This document shows positions 52,415 to 61,040 of a stretch of 64,000 bases of DNA, one piece after another (the first letter of the stretch is position 1; each line of letters opens with the position of its first letter). The translations under genes and the position numbers were made by a program. Source of the DNA: Devosia elaeis. Its GTDB lineage: Bacteria; Pseudomonadota; Alphaproteobacteria; Rhizobiales; Devosiaceae. The stretch covers positions 1-64,000 of the forward strand of contig NZ_LVVY01000074.1 in NCBI RefSeq assembly GCF_001650025.1. Direction: 5' to 3'. The notes under the pieces are model-generated. The model did no database searches, had not been told where the DNA came from, and saw nothing but the letters and a program-made list of their open reading frames with translations.

Positions 52415-53533
52415 CTAGACGGGGTAGCGCAGGATGGCGGCCAGATCGCCCTGGCGCGGCAGGTCCTGGTGGCGCACCGCCATGACATTGGCGCCTGATG
52501 CCAGCGCCCTTCCGGCGATCTCATCGACGATGCCGTAATCGACGGCGTCGGGCGCTTCGGAAAAGGCGATGGCGCCGGTGTCCTCGTCCACGAGGCCGTG
52601 GACGACGCTGTCGATGTCGATCAGAAGCGTGTCGATGGCACCGAAAGTGGCGGCACGGGCCGCGTCGGAGAGGTCGGTGGTCGCGCGGTTCTGACCGGCG
52701 CGGGTGTCGAAAAGCGTGGAGAAATCCGCGAGCTTGCGGGCATAGCGGGCATCCAGCACCTGGCGGGCGGCATCGGCAAGCTCGGCCTCGGCGAGCCGGT
52801 CGGGACTGCCCGCGATGATGTCCGGTTCGAAATCCAGGCCGCTGACCGAGCGCATCAGGGAGGCGACCGGCTCGGTGGCCGCCAATATCAGCGGCAGGTC
52901 CTGCCCCGCCAGGATGGGACGCAGGGCGGCGTCGATGCGGCGGATATATTTGGTCAGCTGTACCTTCTGGCCTTCCGAGCCATGGATGCGGCGGCTGTGA
53001 GAGCGGTCGTTGATCGTCGATTTGTTGACCGCATCGGCCGCGCCCCTGGGAAAGCCGGGCACATCGACTTCGGCCGGGGGCAGATCGGCGGCGATCTCCA
53101 CCAGCCGGACCTGGTTTTCCGAGACGGCCAGCACATGGGCGGCGTTGCGGAAGGTGACGGCGCGCAGCAATGGCTTCAAATGAAAGCGGTCGGAGACTTC
53201 CGCCATATCGATGAGCCGATTGGCGAGGCGGAAGGTGCGGATGCTGTCGGGTGTGGCGAAGACGGCGAGGCTATGGGCCTGGCGGCGCCAGAAGTCGTCG
53301 TCGTCGGCCAGGTCGTCCAGCTCCTCGATCAGGCTGGCCAGGCGCCGCTTGTCGAGGCCGGCATCAGCCAGTTGCGACAAGGCCTCCTTGCCCAGATTGC
53401 CGAAGGCGATCCTGCTTTTCTCGATATCCTGGGTCAGCGGGGTGGTTTCGAGATAGATCGAAACGCTGGCCTCGTCGCGGCTGGCGCGGAGATTGGCGAG
53501 GTCCTTAAGGGTGGGGATATCGACATAAAGCAT
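52415..53533 (-). CDS. BaeRF-family (archaeo-eukaryotic release-factor-like) protein
   Basis: A 372-residue protein with the layout of the bacterial release-factor-1-like families: N-terminal VSIYLETTPL, middle SENQVRLVEIAADLP and the C-terminal pelota/eRF1-like domain (VVHGLVDEDTGAIAF, YGIVDEIAGRALASGANVMAVR). Family members are thought to sense or rescue ribosomes, or act in stress, but none is well characterised. It interrupts the purine block and shows no functional link to it. Confidence 0.75.
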   Translation of the reverse strand: MLYVDIPTLKDLANLRASRDEASVSIYLETTPLTQDIEKSRIAFGNLGKEALSQLADAGLDKRRLASLIEELDDLADDDDFWRRQAHSLAVFATPDSIRTFRLANRLIDMAEVSDRFHLKPLLRAVTFRNAAHVLAVSENQVRLVEIAADLPPAEVDVPGFPRGAADAVNKSTINDRSHSRRIHGSEGQKVQLTKYIRRIDAALRPILAGQDLPLILAATEPVASLMRSVSGLDFEPDIIAGSPDRLAEAELADAARQVLDARYARKLADFSTLFDTRAGQNRATTDLSDAARAATFGAIDTLLIDIDSVVHGLVDEDTGAIAFSEAPDAVDYGIVDEIAGRALASGANVMAVRHQDLPRQGDLAAILRYPV

Positions 53534-53633
53534 GCCTTATCGTTCCTTTCATCACGGCGGCGTGTGGAAGGGGAACGGGCTGGGGCAATAGTGGTTTCGG
53601 CCGGGGCGGGCGCGGCGGCTGACTTTGGCGTGA

Positions 53634-53966
53634 TCAGCCGGCCGGCACCTCCATGCCCGTCTTGAGCCGGCTCAGCATGGCGGCGGCATAGGCCGCGTAT
53701 GGGCCGATCCAACGTTCGTGAATGGCGTGGACCGGCAGAGCGTCGAGATGGTTCCAGCGCTCGCGGCCGCGCTTTTCGGGAATGACCAGGCCGGCCTCCT
53801 CGAGCACGTTGAGATGCTGCATCACCGTGCAGCGGTCGAGCTCGGGAAAGAGCTTGCACAACATGCCGGTAGTGCGCGGCTCGGCCTTGAGATGGTCGAG
53901 AATGCGCCGCCGCACGCGATGGCTCAAAGCCTTGAAAATCAGGTCGTCCGCTTCGTCATTTGACAT
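53634..53966 (-). CDS. ArsR-family transcriptional repressor
   Basis: A 110-residue winged-helix protein: FKALSHRVRRRILDHLKAEPRTTGMLCKLFPELDRCTVMQHLNVLEEAGLV then wing RGRERWNHL. The single Cys in MLCKLF sits in helix 3 but no CxC metal site is present. It is divergent from an AHSA1/SRPBCC gene, the classic ArsR-AHSA1 pairing, and a 20-base palindrome covers its own start codon. Confidence 0.9.
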   Translation of the reverse strand: MSNDEADDLIFKALSHRVRRRILDHLKAEPRTTGMLCKLFPELDRCTVMQHLNVLEEAGLVIPEKRGRERWNHLDALPVHAIHERWIGPYAAYAAAMLSRLKTGMEVPAG

Positions 53967-53984
53967 GTTATAGATTTATAACAT
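53965..53984. promoter_or_regulatory. ArsR operator overlapping the repressor start codon
   Basis: ATGTTATA-gatt-TATAACAT, a perfect 8-bp inverted repeat. The ArsR-family gene's ATG is at 53966-53964, so the operator covers it; the same site is 33 bases upstream of the SRPBCC gene start. Expected to repress both genes. Confidence 0.75.
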
Positions 53985-54016
53985 ATAATGCCTGTGGTCA
54001 AGCCGAGGAGGTGGAA

Positions 54017-54475
54017 ATGGCCTATGAATTCACGGTAAGCGGGCGCATTTCCCGCCCGGTGCACGAGGTGTTCGAGGCGGTGGCCGACCCAGCCAAGCTC
54101 TCGGGATATTTCACCACGGGCGGCGCGCAGGGTCGGCTGGAAACCGGCGCGACCGTCACCTGGGACTTTCACGATTTTCCCGGCGCCTTTCCGGTCCATG
54201 TCGTCGAGGTGGTGCCGGACCAGCGCATCGTGCTGCGCTGGGAAGCGCCGGAAGACGGCGATCCGGCGGGCACTTACGAGACCATTGTGACCATGCGCTT
54301 CGAGGCGATCGAGGCGGGGCGCACGCTGGTTCAGATTCATGAAGCCGGATGGCGCGAGAATGAAGCGGGCCAGAAGGCGTCCTATAGCAATTGCGAAGGC
54401 TGGACTGGCATGCTCTGCGCCATGCGCGTCTGGATCGAGCACGGCATCAACCTGCGCGACGGCTTCTACAAGTGA
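54017..54475 (+). CDS. AHSA1/SRPBCC-domain protein
   Basis: 152 residues from ATG 54017 with an ideal GGAGGT site. START/SRPBCC fold: TVSGRISRPVHEVFEAVADPAKLSGYF, VTWDFHDFPGAF, VPDQRIVLRW and the C-terminal helix NCEGWTGMLCAMRVWIEHGI. Ligand unknown; these proteins bind hydrophobic molecules or chaperone partners. Controlled, most likely, by the divergent ArsR-family repressor. Confidence 0.9.
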   Translation: MAYEFTVSGRISRPVHEVFEAVADPAKLSGYFTTGGAQGRLETGATVTWDFHDFPGAFPVHVVEVVPDQRIVLRWEAPEDGDPAGTYETIVTMRFEAIEAGRTLVQIHEAGWRENEAGQKASYSNCEGWTGMLCAMRVWIEHGINLRDGFYK

Positions 54476-54487
54476 CGGATATGGTTA

Positions 54488-54595
54488 GTGCTGGTTGCGC
54501 GGCACGACTCCGCCAGCTTCACGCCCCAAGAGGTCTATTCGGCATGGCTTGATGCCGCCAAGCTGCGCGTGTGGATGATGCGTCTTAGGGGCTGA
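54488..54595 (+). pseudogene. Remnant of a second AHSA1/SRPBCC gene
   Basis: A 35-codon frame reading VLVARHDSASFTPQEVYSAW and then LDAAKLRVWMMRLRG-stop. This is the N-terminal helix-grip segment of AHSA1 proteins (compare VHEVFEAVADPAKLSGYF in the intact neighbour) and stops where the beta sheet should begin. No continuation of the domain is seen downstream, so the rest has been deleted or decayed. Confidence 0.6.
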
Positions 54596-54638
54596 TTAGG
54601 GTTACCGATTGTTCAATTTTTCCGCCTATGCTGGGCGG

Positions 54639-54785
54639 ATGCGTAACCTGCTTCTCAATATCGGCGGCATCGAACACCATTGGGTGCAGCACAACCTGCC
54701 CTGGCTGGCTATGCTCGCCATCCTGTTCGGGCTGGAGCGGGACGAAGCGGCGGCCGGCGACAGGTCCATTGGGCAGGATGGCTAG
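54639..54785 (+). other. Short reading frame of doubtful status
   Basis: A 48-codon ATG frame with a moderately hydrophobic middle (WLAMLAILFGLE). It has no Shine-Dalgarno and its stop overlaps the convergent puuE-uraD stop by 3 bases. It may be a chance frame within the decayed region that starts at 54488. Confidence 0.25.
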
Positions 54786-56200
54786 GGCAGCAGCGCCTTG
54801 AGCCGCAGCAGGGCGATCCGCTCCACCTGGCCGCAGGCCGTCGCGAATTCCTCCTCCGGCGTATTGGCGATGCGGCGCCGGAAATTCTCCAGGATCGACG
54901 CCTTGGTGTGATCGCGCACGGCGATGATGAAGGGGAAGCCGAACTTTTCGACATAGGCCTTGTTGAGCGCGGTGAAGTTTTCGCGCTCCGCGTCGGTGAG
55001 GGCGTCGAGCCCGGCCGAGGCCTGTTCGGCGGTTGAATCCGCGGTGAGGCGCTTGGCGGCGGCCAGCTTGCCGGCAAGGTCGGGATGGGCGCGCAGCACC
55101 GCCAGCCGCTCCTCCGGCGTCGCCATGCGGAACTGGCTGCGGAGCGCGAAATGGAGCCCGACGGCATTGTCGTTGGCCGGGCCCATTTCCGCCTCCCAGG
55201 CGCGCTCGGCGATCCAGGGGGAATGCTCGAAGATCGAGCCGTAACGGGCGACAAAATCGTCCTTACCGAGCTGGCTAGGAATGGTTTCGGGCGCGATATA
55301 GGGATGTTCGCGGGCCCAATGCTCGGCAATCTCCAGGCGTGTGGGCACCCAGATCTTCTCGAAGCCTTGGATGTAGTCGACGAACTTCCTGAGGCCCTGG
55401 AAGCGGCCGGGCTGGCCGACTAGGCGGCAATGCAGGCCGATGGACATCATCCTCGGCGCGCCGGCCTGGCCTTCGGCATAAAGGCAATCGAAGCTGTCCT
55501 TGAGGAAGGTGAAATATTCCTCGCCATTGTCGAAGCCTGGCGCGGTGACGAAGCGCATGTCGTTGGTGGACAGCGAATAGGGGATGATGAGCTGCGGCTG
55601 ACCGCCGATAACCCGCCAGTGAGGCAGGTCGTCGTCATAGGTGTCGGAGATATAGGCGAAGCCGCCGGCCTCGGCGACGAGATCGATGGTGTTGAGGCTG
55701 GAGCGGCCGGTATACCAGCCGCGCGGACGGGCGCCAGTGGCGATCTCGTGCAGGCGGATGGCCTCGGCGATCTCCCGGCGTTCCTCGTCCGGCGCCATGT
55801 CCTTGTGCTGCACCCATTTATGGCCGTGGCTGGCGATTTCCCAGCCGGCCTCCTGCATGGCGGCCAATTGGGTCGGGGCGCGCATCAGGGCAGAGGAGAC
55901 ACCATAGACGGTGACCGGCAGACCGGCTTCGGTGAACAGCCGATGCAGCCGCCAGAAGCCGGCCCGGGCGCCATATTCATACATCGATTCCACATTGGCG
56001 TGGCGCTGGCCGGGCCAGGGCGCGGCGCCGAGCACATCCACGAGAAAGGCTTCCGAGGCGGCGTCGCCATGGAGAATGTTGTTTTCGCCCCCCTCCTCGT
56101 AATTGAGCACGAATTGCACCGCCACATGTGCGCCGCCGGGCCAATTGGCGTGGGGCGGGGTCTGGCCGTAACCGTGCATGTCACGAGGATAGCGGTTCAT
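54782..56200 (-). CDS. Fused allantoinase (PuuE) and OHCU decarboxylase (UraD)
   Basis: 472 residues from ATG 56200 (MNRYPRDMHGYGQ, the standard PuuE N terminus). Residues 1 to about 305 form a polysaccharide-deacetylase-fold allantoinase (VQFVLNYEEGGEN, NVESMYEYGARAGFWRLHRL, ASHGHKWVQH, SIGLHCRLVGQPGR). Residues from about 311 form UraD (FEHSPWIAERAW, LRAHPDLAGKLA, LNKAYVEKFGFPFIIAVRDHTK). The protein would take OHCU to allantoin and on to allantoate, two consecutive steps. Divergent from hiuH, which supplies OHCU. Confidence 0.93.
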   Translation of the reverse strand: MNRYPRDMHGYGQTPPHANWPGGAHVAVQFVLNYEEGGENNILHGDAASEAFLVDVLGAAPWPGQRHANVESMYEYGARAGFWRLHRLFTEAGLPVTVYGVSSALMRAPTQLAAMQEAGWEIASHGHKWVQHKDMAPDEERREIAEAIRLHEIATGARPRGWYTGRSSLNTIDLVAEAGGFAYISDTYDDDLPHWRVIGGQPQLIIPYSLSTNDMRFVTAPGFDNGEEYFTFLKDSFDCLYAEGQAGAPRMMSIGLHCRLVGQPGRFQGLRKFVDYIQGFEKIWVPTRLEIAEHWAREHPYIAPETIPSQLGKDDFVARYGSIFEHSPWIAERAWEAEMGPANDNAVGLHFALRSQFRMATPEERLAVLRAHPDLAGKLAAAKRLTADSTAEQASAGLDALTDAERENFTALNKAYVEKFGFPFIIAVRDHTKASILENFRRRIANTPEEEFATACGQVERIALLRLKALLP

Positions 56201-56270
56201 CGAAACTCTCTTGGCGTCGCAATGGCGCAAGTCTAGCGCGCCGATGGCCGCAAACAAGATGCCCAAAAAT

Positions 56271-56284
56271 GGACCATCTGGTAA
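56271..56284. promoter_or_regulatory. Candidate operator between puuE-uraD and hiuH
   Basis: GGACCATCTGGTAA contains ACCA-tc-TGGT. With the preceding T it reads TGGACC-N4-GGTAAA, close to TGGACC-N4-GGTCAA at 42810-42825. Roughly 70 bases from each start codon. Confidence 0.4.
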
Positions 56285-56353
56285 AAAATGTGCATTGCGC
56301 CGCCGGGCTGATACGATAATCTCTTTCCAGGGGACGATTTTGGGAGCAGCAGC

Positions 56354-56704
56354 ATGGCGGGCGGTCGCCTGACGACACACGTACTCGACACCATGCAGGG
56401 CAAGCCGGCGCGCGGCATGCGGCTGGAACTGCATTTCGTGCATGGCGACCACACCCATCACCTGCTCGACAGCTATACCAACGAGGATGGCCGCGTGGAC
56501 CGGCCGCTGCTGGACGAGGATTTCCAGCAGGGCGAATTCGAAATCCGCTTCCATGTGGGGCAATATTTCGAGCGGCTGGGGGTGGAGATCGAGACGCCCT
56601 TCCTCGATGTCGTGCCGATCCGCTTCACCATATCGGAAGACCGGCACTACCACGTGCCGCTGCTGGTCAGCCCATTTGCTTATTCGACCTATCGGGGGAG
56701 TTGA
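56354..56704 (+). CDS. hiuH: 5-hydroxyisourate hydrolase (transthyretin-like)
   Basis: A 116-residue HIUase: N-terminal LTTHVLDTMQGKPARGM (active-site His and the family signature), central Arg in GRVDRPLL, HYHVPLLVSPFAYSTYRGS at the C terminus with the diagnostic YRGS tetrapeptide. It hydrolyses 5-hydroxyisourate to OHCU for UraD. No signal peptide; the unusual MAGG start gives 7 residues before the first strand. Confidence 0.95.
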   Translation: MAGGRLTTHVLDTMQGKPARGMRLELHFVHGDHTHHLLDSYTNEDGRVDRPLLDEDFQQGEFEIRFHVGQYFERLGVEIETPFLDVVPIRFTISEDRHYHVPLLVSPFAYSTYRGS

Positions 56705-56726
56705 GATGGCGTTCATGTTTGCCAAT

Positions 56727-56858
56727 AGGCCCCTCACCCCGGCCCTCTCCCCGGAGGGACGAGGGGGCGACGGCTACGGCCCCCAAGTTTCAAATGATGC
56801 TGCGCTATCGGTTCCTGCGTCCCCTCGCCCCTCCGGGGAGAGGGCTAGGGTGAGGGGG
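56727..56858. repeat. Repeat block, CTCTCCC family, before xdhA
   Basis: GCCCCTCACCCCGGCCCTCTCCCCGGAGGGACGAGGGG and, inverted, CCCTCGCCCCTCCGGGGAGAGGGCTAGGGTGAGGGGGC. The right end stops 3-8 bases before the xdhA start codon. Confidence 0.9.
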
Positions 56859-56865
56859 CTTTAGG

Positions 56866-58332
56866 ATGGTCGAAGTCGCAAACGCCATCCGCTTCCTGCT
56901 CAATGGCGAGGAGATCAGTCTCACCGATGTGGCGCCCGATCTGACCCTGCTCGATTGGCTGAGGCTGGAGCGGCGCCTGCGCGGGTCCAAGGAGGGTTGC
57001 GCGGAAGGCGATTGCGGAGCCTGCACCGTTCTGGTCGGGCGGCTGGCGGGCGACGAGATCATCTATGATTCAGTGACCGCCTGTATCCGCTTCGTCGCGA
57101 GTCTCCATGGCACGCATGTGGTGACCATCGAGCACTTGCGCGGCGAGAACGGCGCGTTGCATCCGGTGCAGCAGGCCATGGTCGATCATCATGGCAGCCA
57201 GTGCGGGTTCTGCACGCCGGGCTTCGTCATGAGCCTTTACGGGCTCTGGATGCGCGATCCCGATCCGTCGCGCAACGCCATCGAAAAAGCGCTGCAGGGC
57301 AATCTCTGCCGCTGCACCGGCTATGCGCCGATCATCCGCGCCGGCCAGGCGATTTCCAGCTATGGCCAGCCGCAGGGCGATCCGCTCTGGGCCGAGCGCA
57401 TTGCGGTGAAAGACAGGATCAGGGCGATCCATGACGGGCGGCGGGTCGAGGTCGGCACGGGGGAGAACCGGATCATCATTCCGGCCAGCCTCGACGATTT
57501 CGCGGCATTCTATGCGGAGAATCCCGAGGCCCGGATCGTGGCGGGCTCGACCGATGTGGGGCTGTGGGTCACCAAATTCATGCGCCGCATCGGGCCGGTC
57601 ATCTTTATCGGTCACCTGCCGGAATTGAAGCGGATCGCCGAAAACGACAGCGAAGTGCGCTTCTATGCCGGGGTGACCTATTCGGAGGCGCTGCCGGTCA
57701 TCCAGGCCAATTTCCCGCAATTGGGGGAATTGTGGAACCGCTTCGCGGGCGAACAGGTGCGCAATATGGGCACGATCGGCGGCAATATTGCCAATGGTTC
57801 GCCCATCGGCGATACGCCGCCCCCCTTCATTGCGCTGGGCGCCAAGCTGCATCTGCGCCGGGGCGAGCATCGGCGCGAGATCAAGCTGGAAGACTATTTC
57901 CTGGCCTATGGAAAACAGGACCGCCAGCCGGGCGAATTCGTGGAAAGCATCACCATCCCGTTGCTGCCGGCGGGAGAAACATTCGCGACCTATAAGATTT
58001 CCAAGCGGCGCGAAGAGGATATCTCGGCGCTGTGCGGCGCGTTTCGCGTCTTCGTCAACGATGCCGGCATTGTGGGCATGGCGCGCATCGCCTTTGGTGG
58101 CATGGCGGCGACGCCCAAGCGGGCGCGGGCGGTCGAGGCGGCCTTGGTCGGAAAGCCCTGGACGATGGACAGCGTCGAAACGGTGCTGCCGGCTTTCGCC
58201 GAGGATTATCAACCGATTTCCGACATGCGCGCTTCGGCCGAATACCGGCTGCTGGCGGCGCAGAACCTGCTCAAGCGGTTTTTCTTGGAGACCCAGGGGC
58301 AGGGCGAGCGGCTGAAGCGGGAGGTGGCGTGA
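56866..58332 (+). CDS. xdhA: Xanthine dehydrogenase small subunit (FeS/FAD)
   Basis: A 488-residue subunit. Two [2Fe-2S] domains: Cys45, Cys50, Cys53, Cys73 (SKEGCAEGDCGACTVLVG) and Cys113, Cys116, Cys148, Cys150 (CGFCTPGFVM, GNLCRCTGYAPI). FAD domain from about residue 190 with ARIVAGSTDVGLWV and NMGTIGGNIANGSPIGDTPP. Carries electrons from the molybdenum subunit to NAD. Start codon 56866 follows a repeat-derived GGTGAGGGGG. Confidence 0.95.
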   Translation: MVEVANAIRFLLNGEEISLTDVAPDLTLLDWLRLERRLRGSKEGCAEGDCGACTVLVGRLAGDEIIYDSVTACIRFVASLHGTHVVTIEHLRGENGALHPVQQAMVDHHGSQCGFCTPGFVMSLYGLWMRDPDPSRNAIEKALQGNLCRCTGYAPIIRAGQAISSYGQPQGDPLWAERIAVKDRIRAIHDGRRVEVGTGENRIIIPASLDDFAAFYAENPEARIVAGSTDVGLWVTKFMRRIGPVIFIGHLPELKRIAENDSEVRFYAGVTYSEALPVIQANFPQLGELWNRFAGEQVRNMGTIGGNIANGSPIGDTPPPFIALGAKLHLRRGEHRREIKLEDYFLAYGKQDRQPGEFVESITIPLLPAGETFATYKISKRREEDISALCGAFRVFVNDAGIVGMARIAFGGMAATPKRARAVEAALVGKPWTMDSVETVLPAFAEDYQPISDMRASAEYRLLAAQNLLKRFFLETQGQGERLKREVA

Positions 58333-58344
58333 TGGTTGAGCTTG

Positions 58345-58556
58345 GACCGCACTTCCCTTCTCCCCTTGAGGGAGAAGGTGCCCGAAGGGCGGATGAGGGG
58401 TTTCTTCCTGCGATTGTGGCCAGCGCAGCACCCCTCACCCTAGCCCTCTCCCCGGAGGGGCGAGGGGACCGATCCAGTTTGGTGCTGGGCCGTGTCAAAA
58501 TCGCCGACCTGGCTCCCTCGCCCCTTCGGGGAGAGGGCTGGGGTGAGGGGGCTTTC
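58345..58556. repeat. Repeat blocks, CTCTCCC family, between xdhA and xdhB
   Basis: A short unit CTTCTCCCCTTGAGGGAGAAG (from 58357) plus a full block from GCACCCCTCACCCTAGCCCTC to CGGGGAGAGGGCTGGGGTGAGGGGGC. The right end abuts the xdhB start with GGTGAGGGGGCTTT in Shine-Dalgarno position. No gene in these 226 bases. Confidence 0.9.
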
Positions 58557-58558
58557 GC

Positions 58559-60889
58559 ATGAACAAGCACGAAGCCCCTATCAATCTCGCCGTCCTCCAC
58601 ACCGGCACCCGCCATGACAGCGGCCCCAAGCATGTCACCGGGACGGCGGAATATATCGACGACATGATCGAGCCCGTGGGCACGATGCATGCCTATCTCG
58701 GGCTTTCCACCCGGGCGCATGCCGAGATCGTCTCGATGGATTTTTCGGCAGTGCGAGCAGCGCCGGGGGTGATCGGCGTGCTGACGGCGGAAGACATTCC
58801 GGGCGAGAACGATGTGTCGCCCAGCCACAAGCATGACGAGCCGATCTTCGCTGTGGGCAAGGTGCAGTTTTGGGGGCAGCCGGTCTTTGCGGTCATCGCC
58901 GAAACGCGTGACGCGGCGCGGCGGGCGGCGCAATTGGCGAAAATCGACTATGCCGACCTTGACTGGATTGCCGATGTCCGCGCTGCACAGGCTGCTGGCG
59001 GCAGGCTGGTGACCGAGCCGTTGAAGCTGGAGCGGGGTCAGGTTGAGGCGGGACTCGCGGCGGCGCCGCGGCGGCTCCAGGGCGCCATCGCCATCGGCGG
59101 GCAGGACCATTTCTACCTCGAAGGCCAGATCGCCATGGCGGTGCCGGGCGAGGACGAGGATGTGGTGATCCATTCCTCCACCCAGCATCCGAGCGAAGTG
59201 CAATTGATGGTCGCGGCGGTGCTGGGCATCCGGCACAATGCGGTGACGGTCAATGTGCGCCGCATGGGCGGGGGCTTCGGCGGCAAGGAAACGCAGGGCA
59301 ATCTCTTCGCGGCGGTTGCCGCCTTGGCGGCCAAGAAATGGAACCGCGCCTGCAAGATCCGCCCTGACCGGGACGACGATATGCAGTCTACCGGTAAAAG
59401 GCACGATTTCGTCGTCGACTACGACGTCGGCTATGACGAGAGCGGCAAAATTCTCGCCGTCGATGCCGTCTATGGCACGCGGGCCGGGTTTTCCTCGGAC
59501 CTGTCCGGCCCGGTTTCCGACCGGGCCTTGTTCCACGCCGACAATGCCTATTTCTATCCGGCGGTGCGGGTGCGCTCGGAGCCGCTCTATACCAATACCG
59601 TGTCCAATACGGCCTTCCGCGGCTTTGGCGGGCCGCAGGGCATGATGGGGGCGGAGCGGTGGATCGAGGACATCGCCTATGCCTTGGGCAAGGATCCGCT
59701 CGATATCCGCAAGGCCAATTTCTACGGTACCGACAAGGACAATGTGACGCCCTATCACCAGGTGGTGGAGGACAATATCGTCCACCGCGTCGTGGATGAG
59801 CTCGAGGCCTCGTCCGATTACCAGGCGCGGCGCAAGGCAATCATTGATTTCAACAAGACCAGCACGGTGGTGAAAAAAGGCATCGCGCTGACGCCGGTGA
59901 AGTTCGGCATCTCCTTCACCGCCACCTGGTACAACCAGGCCGGGGCGCTGGTGCATGTCTACAAGGATGGCTCGATCCATCTCAGCCATGGCGGCACCGA
60001 GATGGGGCAGGGGCTCTATATCAAGGTCGCTCAGGTGGTGGCCGATGCGTTCGGCGTCAATCTCGACAACATCAAGATCATGCCGACCTCGACCGGCAAG
60101 GTGCCCAACACCTCGGCTACGGCGGCGTCGTCCGGCTCCGACCTCAACGGCATGGCGGCCTGGGATGCCTGCGAGCAGATCAAGGCGCGCCTGCTGGCCC
60201 ATGCGGCCAAGCTCTACCAGGCCGAAGAAAGTGATTGCCATTGGGTGCAGGGCGGCATGACGATCGGGCGCGAATTCGTGCCCTTCGCCGAGCTTTGCGC
60301 CTCGGCCTATCTCAACCGCGTGCAGCTTTCCGCCGCCGGTTTCTACAAGACGCCGAAAATCCACTGGGATCGCGCCACCGGCAAGGGACATCCCTTCTAT
60401 TACTTCGCCTATGGCGCCTCGGTCAGCGAGGTGAGCGTGGACACGTTGACCGGCGAATATAACGTGGATCGGGTGGATATCCTGCACGATGTGGGCAAGT
60501 CGCTGAACCCGGCCATCGATATCGGCCAGATCGAGGGCGGTTTCATCCAGGGCATGGGCTGGCTGACGAGCGAGGAACTGGTCTGGGACGACAAGGGGCA
60601 ATTGCGAACCCATGCGCCCTCTACCTACAAGATCCCGCTGGCCTCCGATGTTCCGCCGGTCTTCAACGTGAAACTGGCGGAATGGTCGGTCAATCGCGAG
60701 CCGACCATCGGGCGGTCCAAGGCGGTGGGCGAGCCGCCCTTCATGCTGGCGATCAGCGTGGTCGAGGCGCTGGGCATGGCCGTGGCGAGCGTTGCGGATT
60801 ATCGGGTGGCGCCCCGGCTCGATACGCCGGTGACGCCGGAGCGGGTGCTGATGGGCGTCGAGCGGATGAAGCGGGAGGCGCGGGGGTGA
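58559..60889 (+). CDS. xdhB: Xanthine dehydrogenase large subunit (molybdopterin)
   Basis: A 776-residue molybdopterin subunit. Features: GTAEYIDDM near the N terminus, GGGFGGKETQ (Moco contact), TAFRGFGGPQGMMGAERW with the substrate-positioning Arg, GGTEMGQGLYIKV, and the catalytic Glu in KAVGEPPFMLAISV near residue 735. Hydroxylates hypoxanthine and xanthine to urate in the cytoplasm with XdhA. Length is normal for the split bacterial enzyme. Confidence 0.96.
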   Translation: MNKHEAPINLAVLHTGTRHDSGPKHVTGTAEYIDDMIEPVGTMHAYLGLSTRAHAEIVSMDFSAVRAAPGVIGVLTAEDIPGENDVSPSHKHDEPIFAVGKVQFWGQPVFAVIAETRDAARRAAQLAKIDYADLDWIADVRAAQAAGGRLVTEPLKLERGQVEAGLAAAPRRLQGAIAIGGQDHFYLEGQIAMAVPGEDEDVVIHSSTQHPSEVQLMVAAVLGIRHNAVTVNVRRMGGGFGGKETQGNLFAAVAALAAKKWNRACKIRPDRDDDMQSTGKRHDFVVDYDVGYDESGKILAVDAVYGTRAGFSSDLSGPVSDRALFHADNAYFYPAVRVRSEPLYTNTVSNTAFRGFGGPQGMMGAERWIEDIAYALGKDPLDIRKANFYGTDKDNVTPYHQVVEDNIVHRVVDELEASSDYQARRKAIIDFNKTSTVVKKGIALTPVKFGISFTATWYNQAGALVHVYKDGSIHLSHGGTEMGQGLYIKVAQVVADAFGVNLDNIKIMPTSTGKVPNTSATAASSGSDLNGMAAWDACEQIKARLLAHAAKLYQAEESDCHWVQGGMTIGREFVPFAELCASAYLNRVQLSAAGFYKTPKIHWDRATGKGHPFYYFAYGASVSEVSVDTLTGEYNVDRVDILHDVGKSLNPAIDIGQIEGGFIQGMGWLTSEELVWDDKGQLRTHAPSTYKIPLASDVPPVFNVKLAEWSVNREPTIGRSKAVGEPPFMLAISVVEALGMAVASVADYRVAPRLDTPVTPERVLMGVERMKREARG

Positions 60890-60908
60890 AGTTGGTGGGC
60901 CACGCCTG

Positions 60909-61036
60909 TAGACCCCTCACCCTAGCCCTCTCCCCAAAGGGGCGAGGGGATCGATTGCGGGTTTGGCAATATCGAGCCCCGATCACTGAGCAGACTCCCT
61001 CGCCCCTCCGGGGAGAGGGCTGGGGTGAGGGGGGCT
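60909..61036. repeat. Repeat block, CTCTCCC family, between xdhB and xdhC
   Basis: GACCCCTCACCCTAGCCCTCTCCCCAAAGGGGCGAGGGG to CCCTCGCCCCTCCGGGGAGAGGGCTGGGGTGAGGGGGG. Its right end lies 4-10 bases before the xdhC ATG. Confidence 0.9.
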
Positions 61037-61040
61037 TGCG

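Noticed and set aside
53542-53546. GGAAC on the minus strand just before the BaeRF-like gene
   Set aside because: It is too close to the ATG and has no CGTT at the right distance; GGAACGATAAGG acts as the leader and ribosome binding region.
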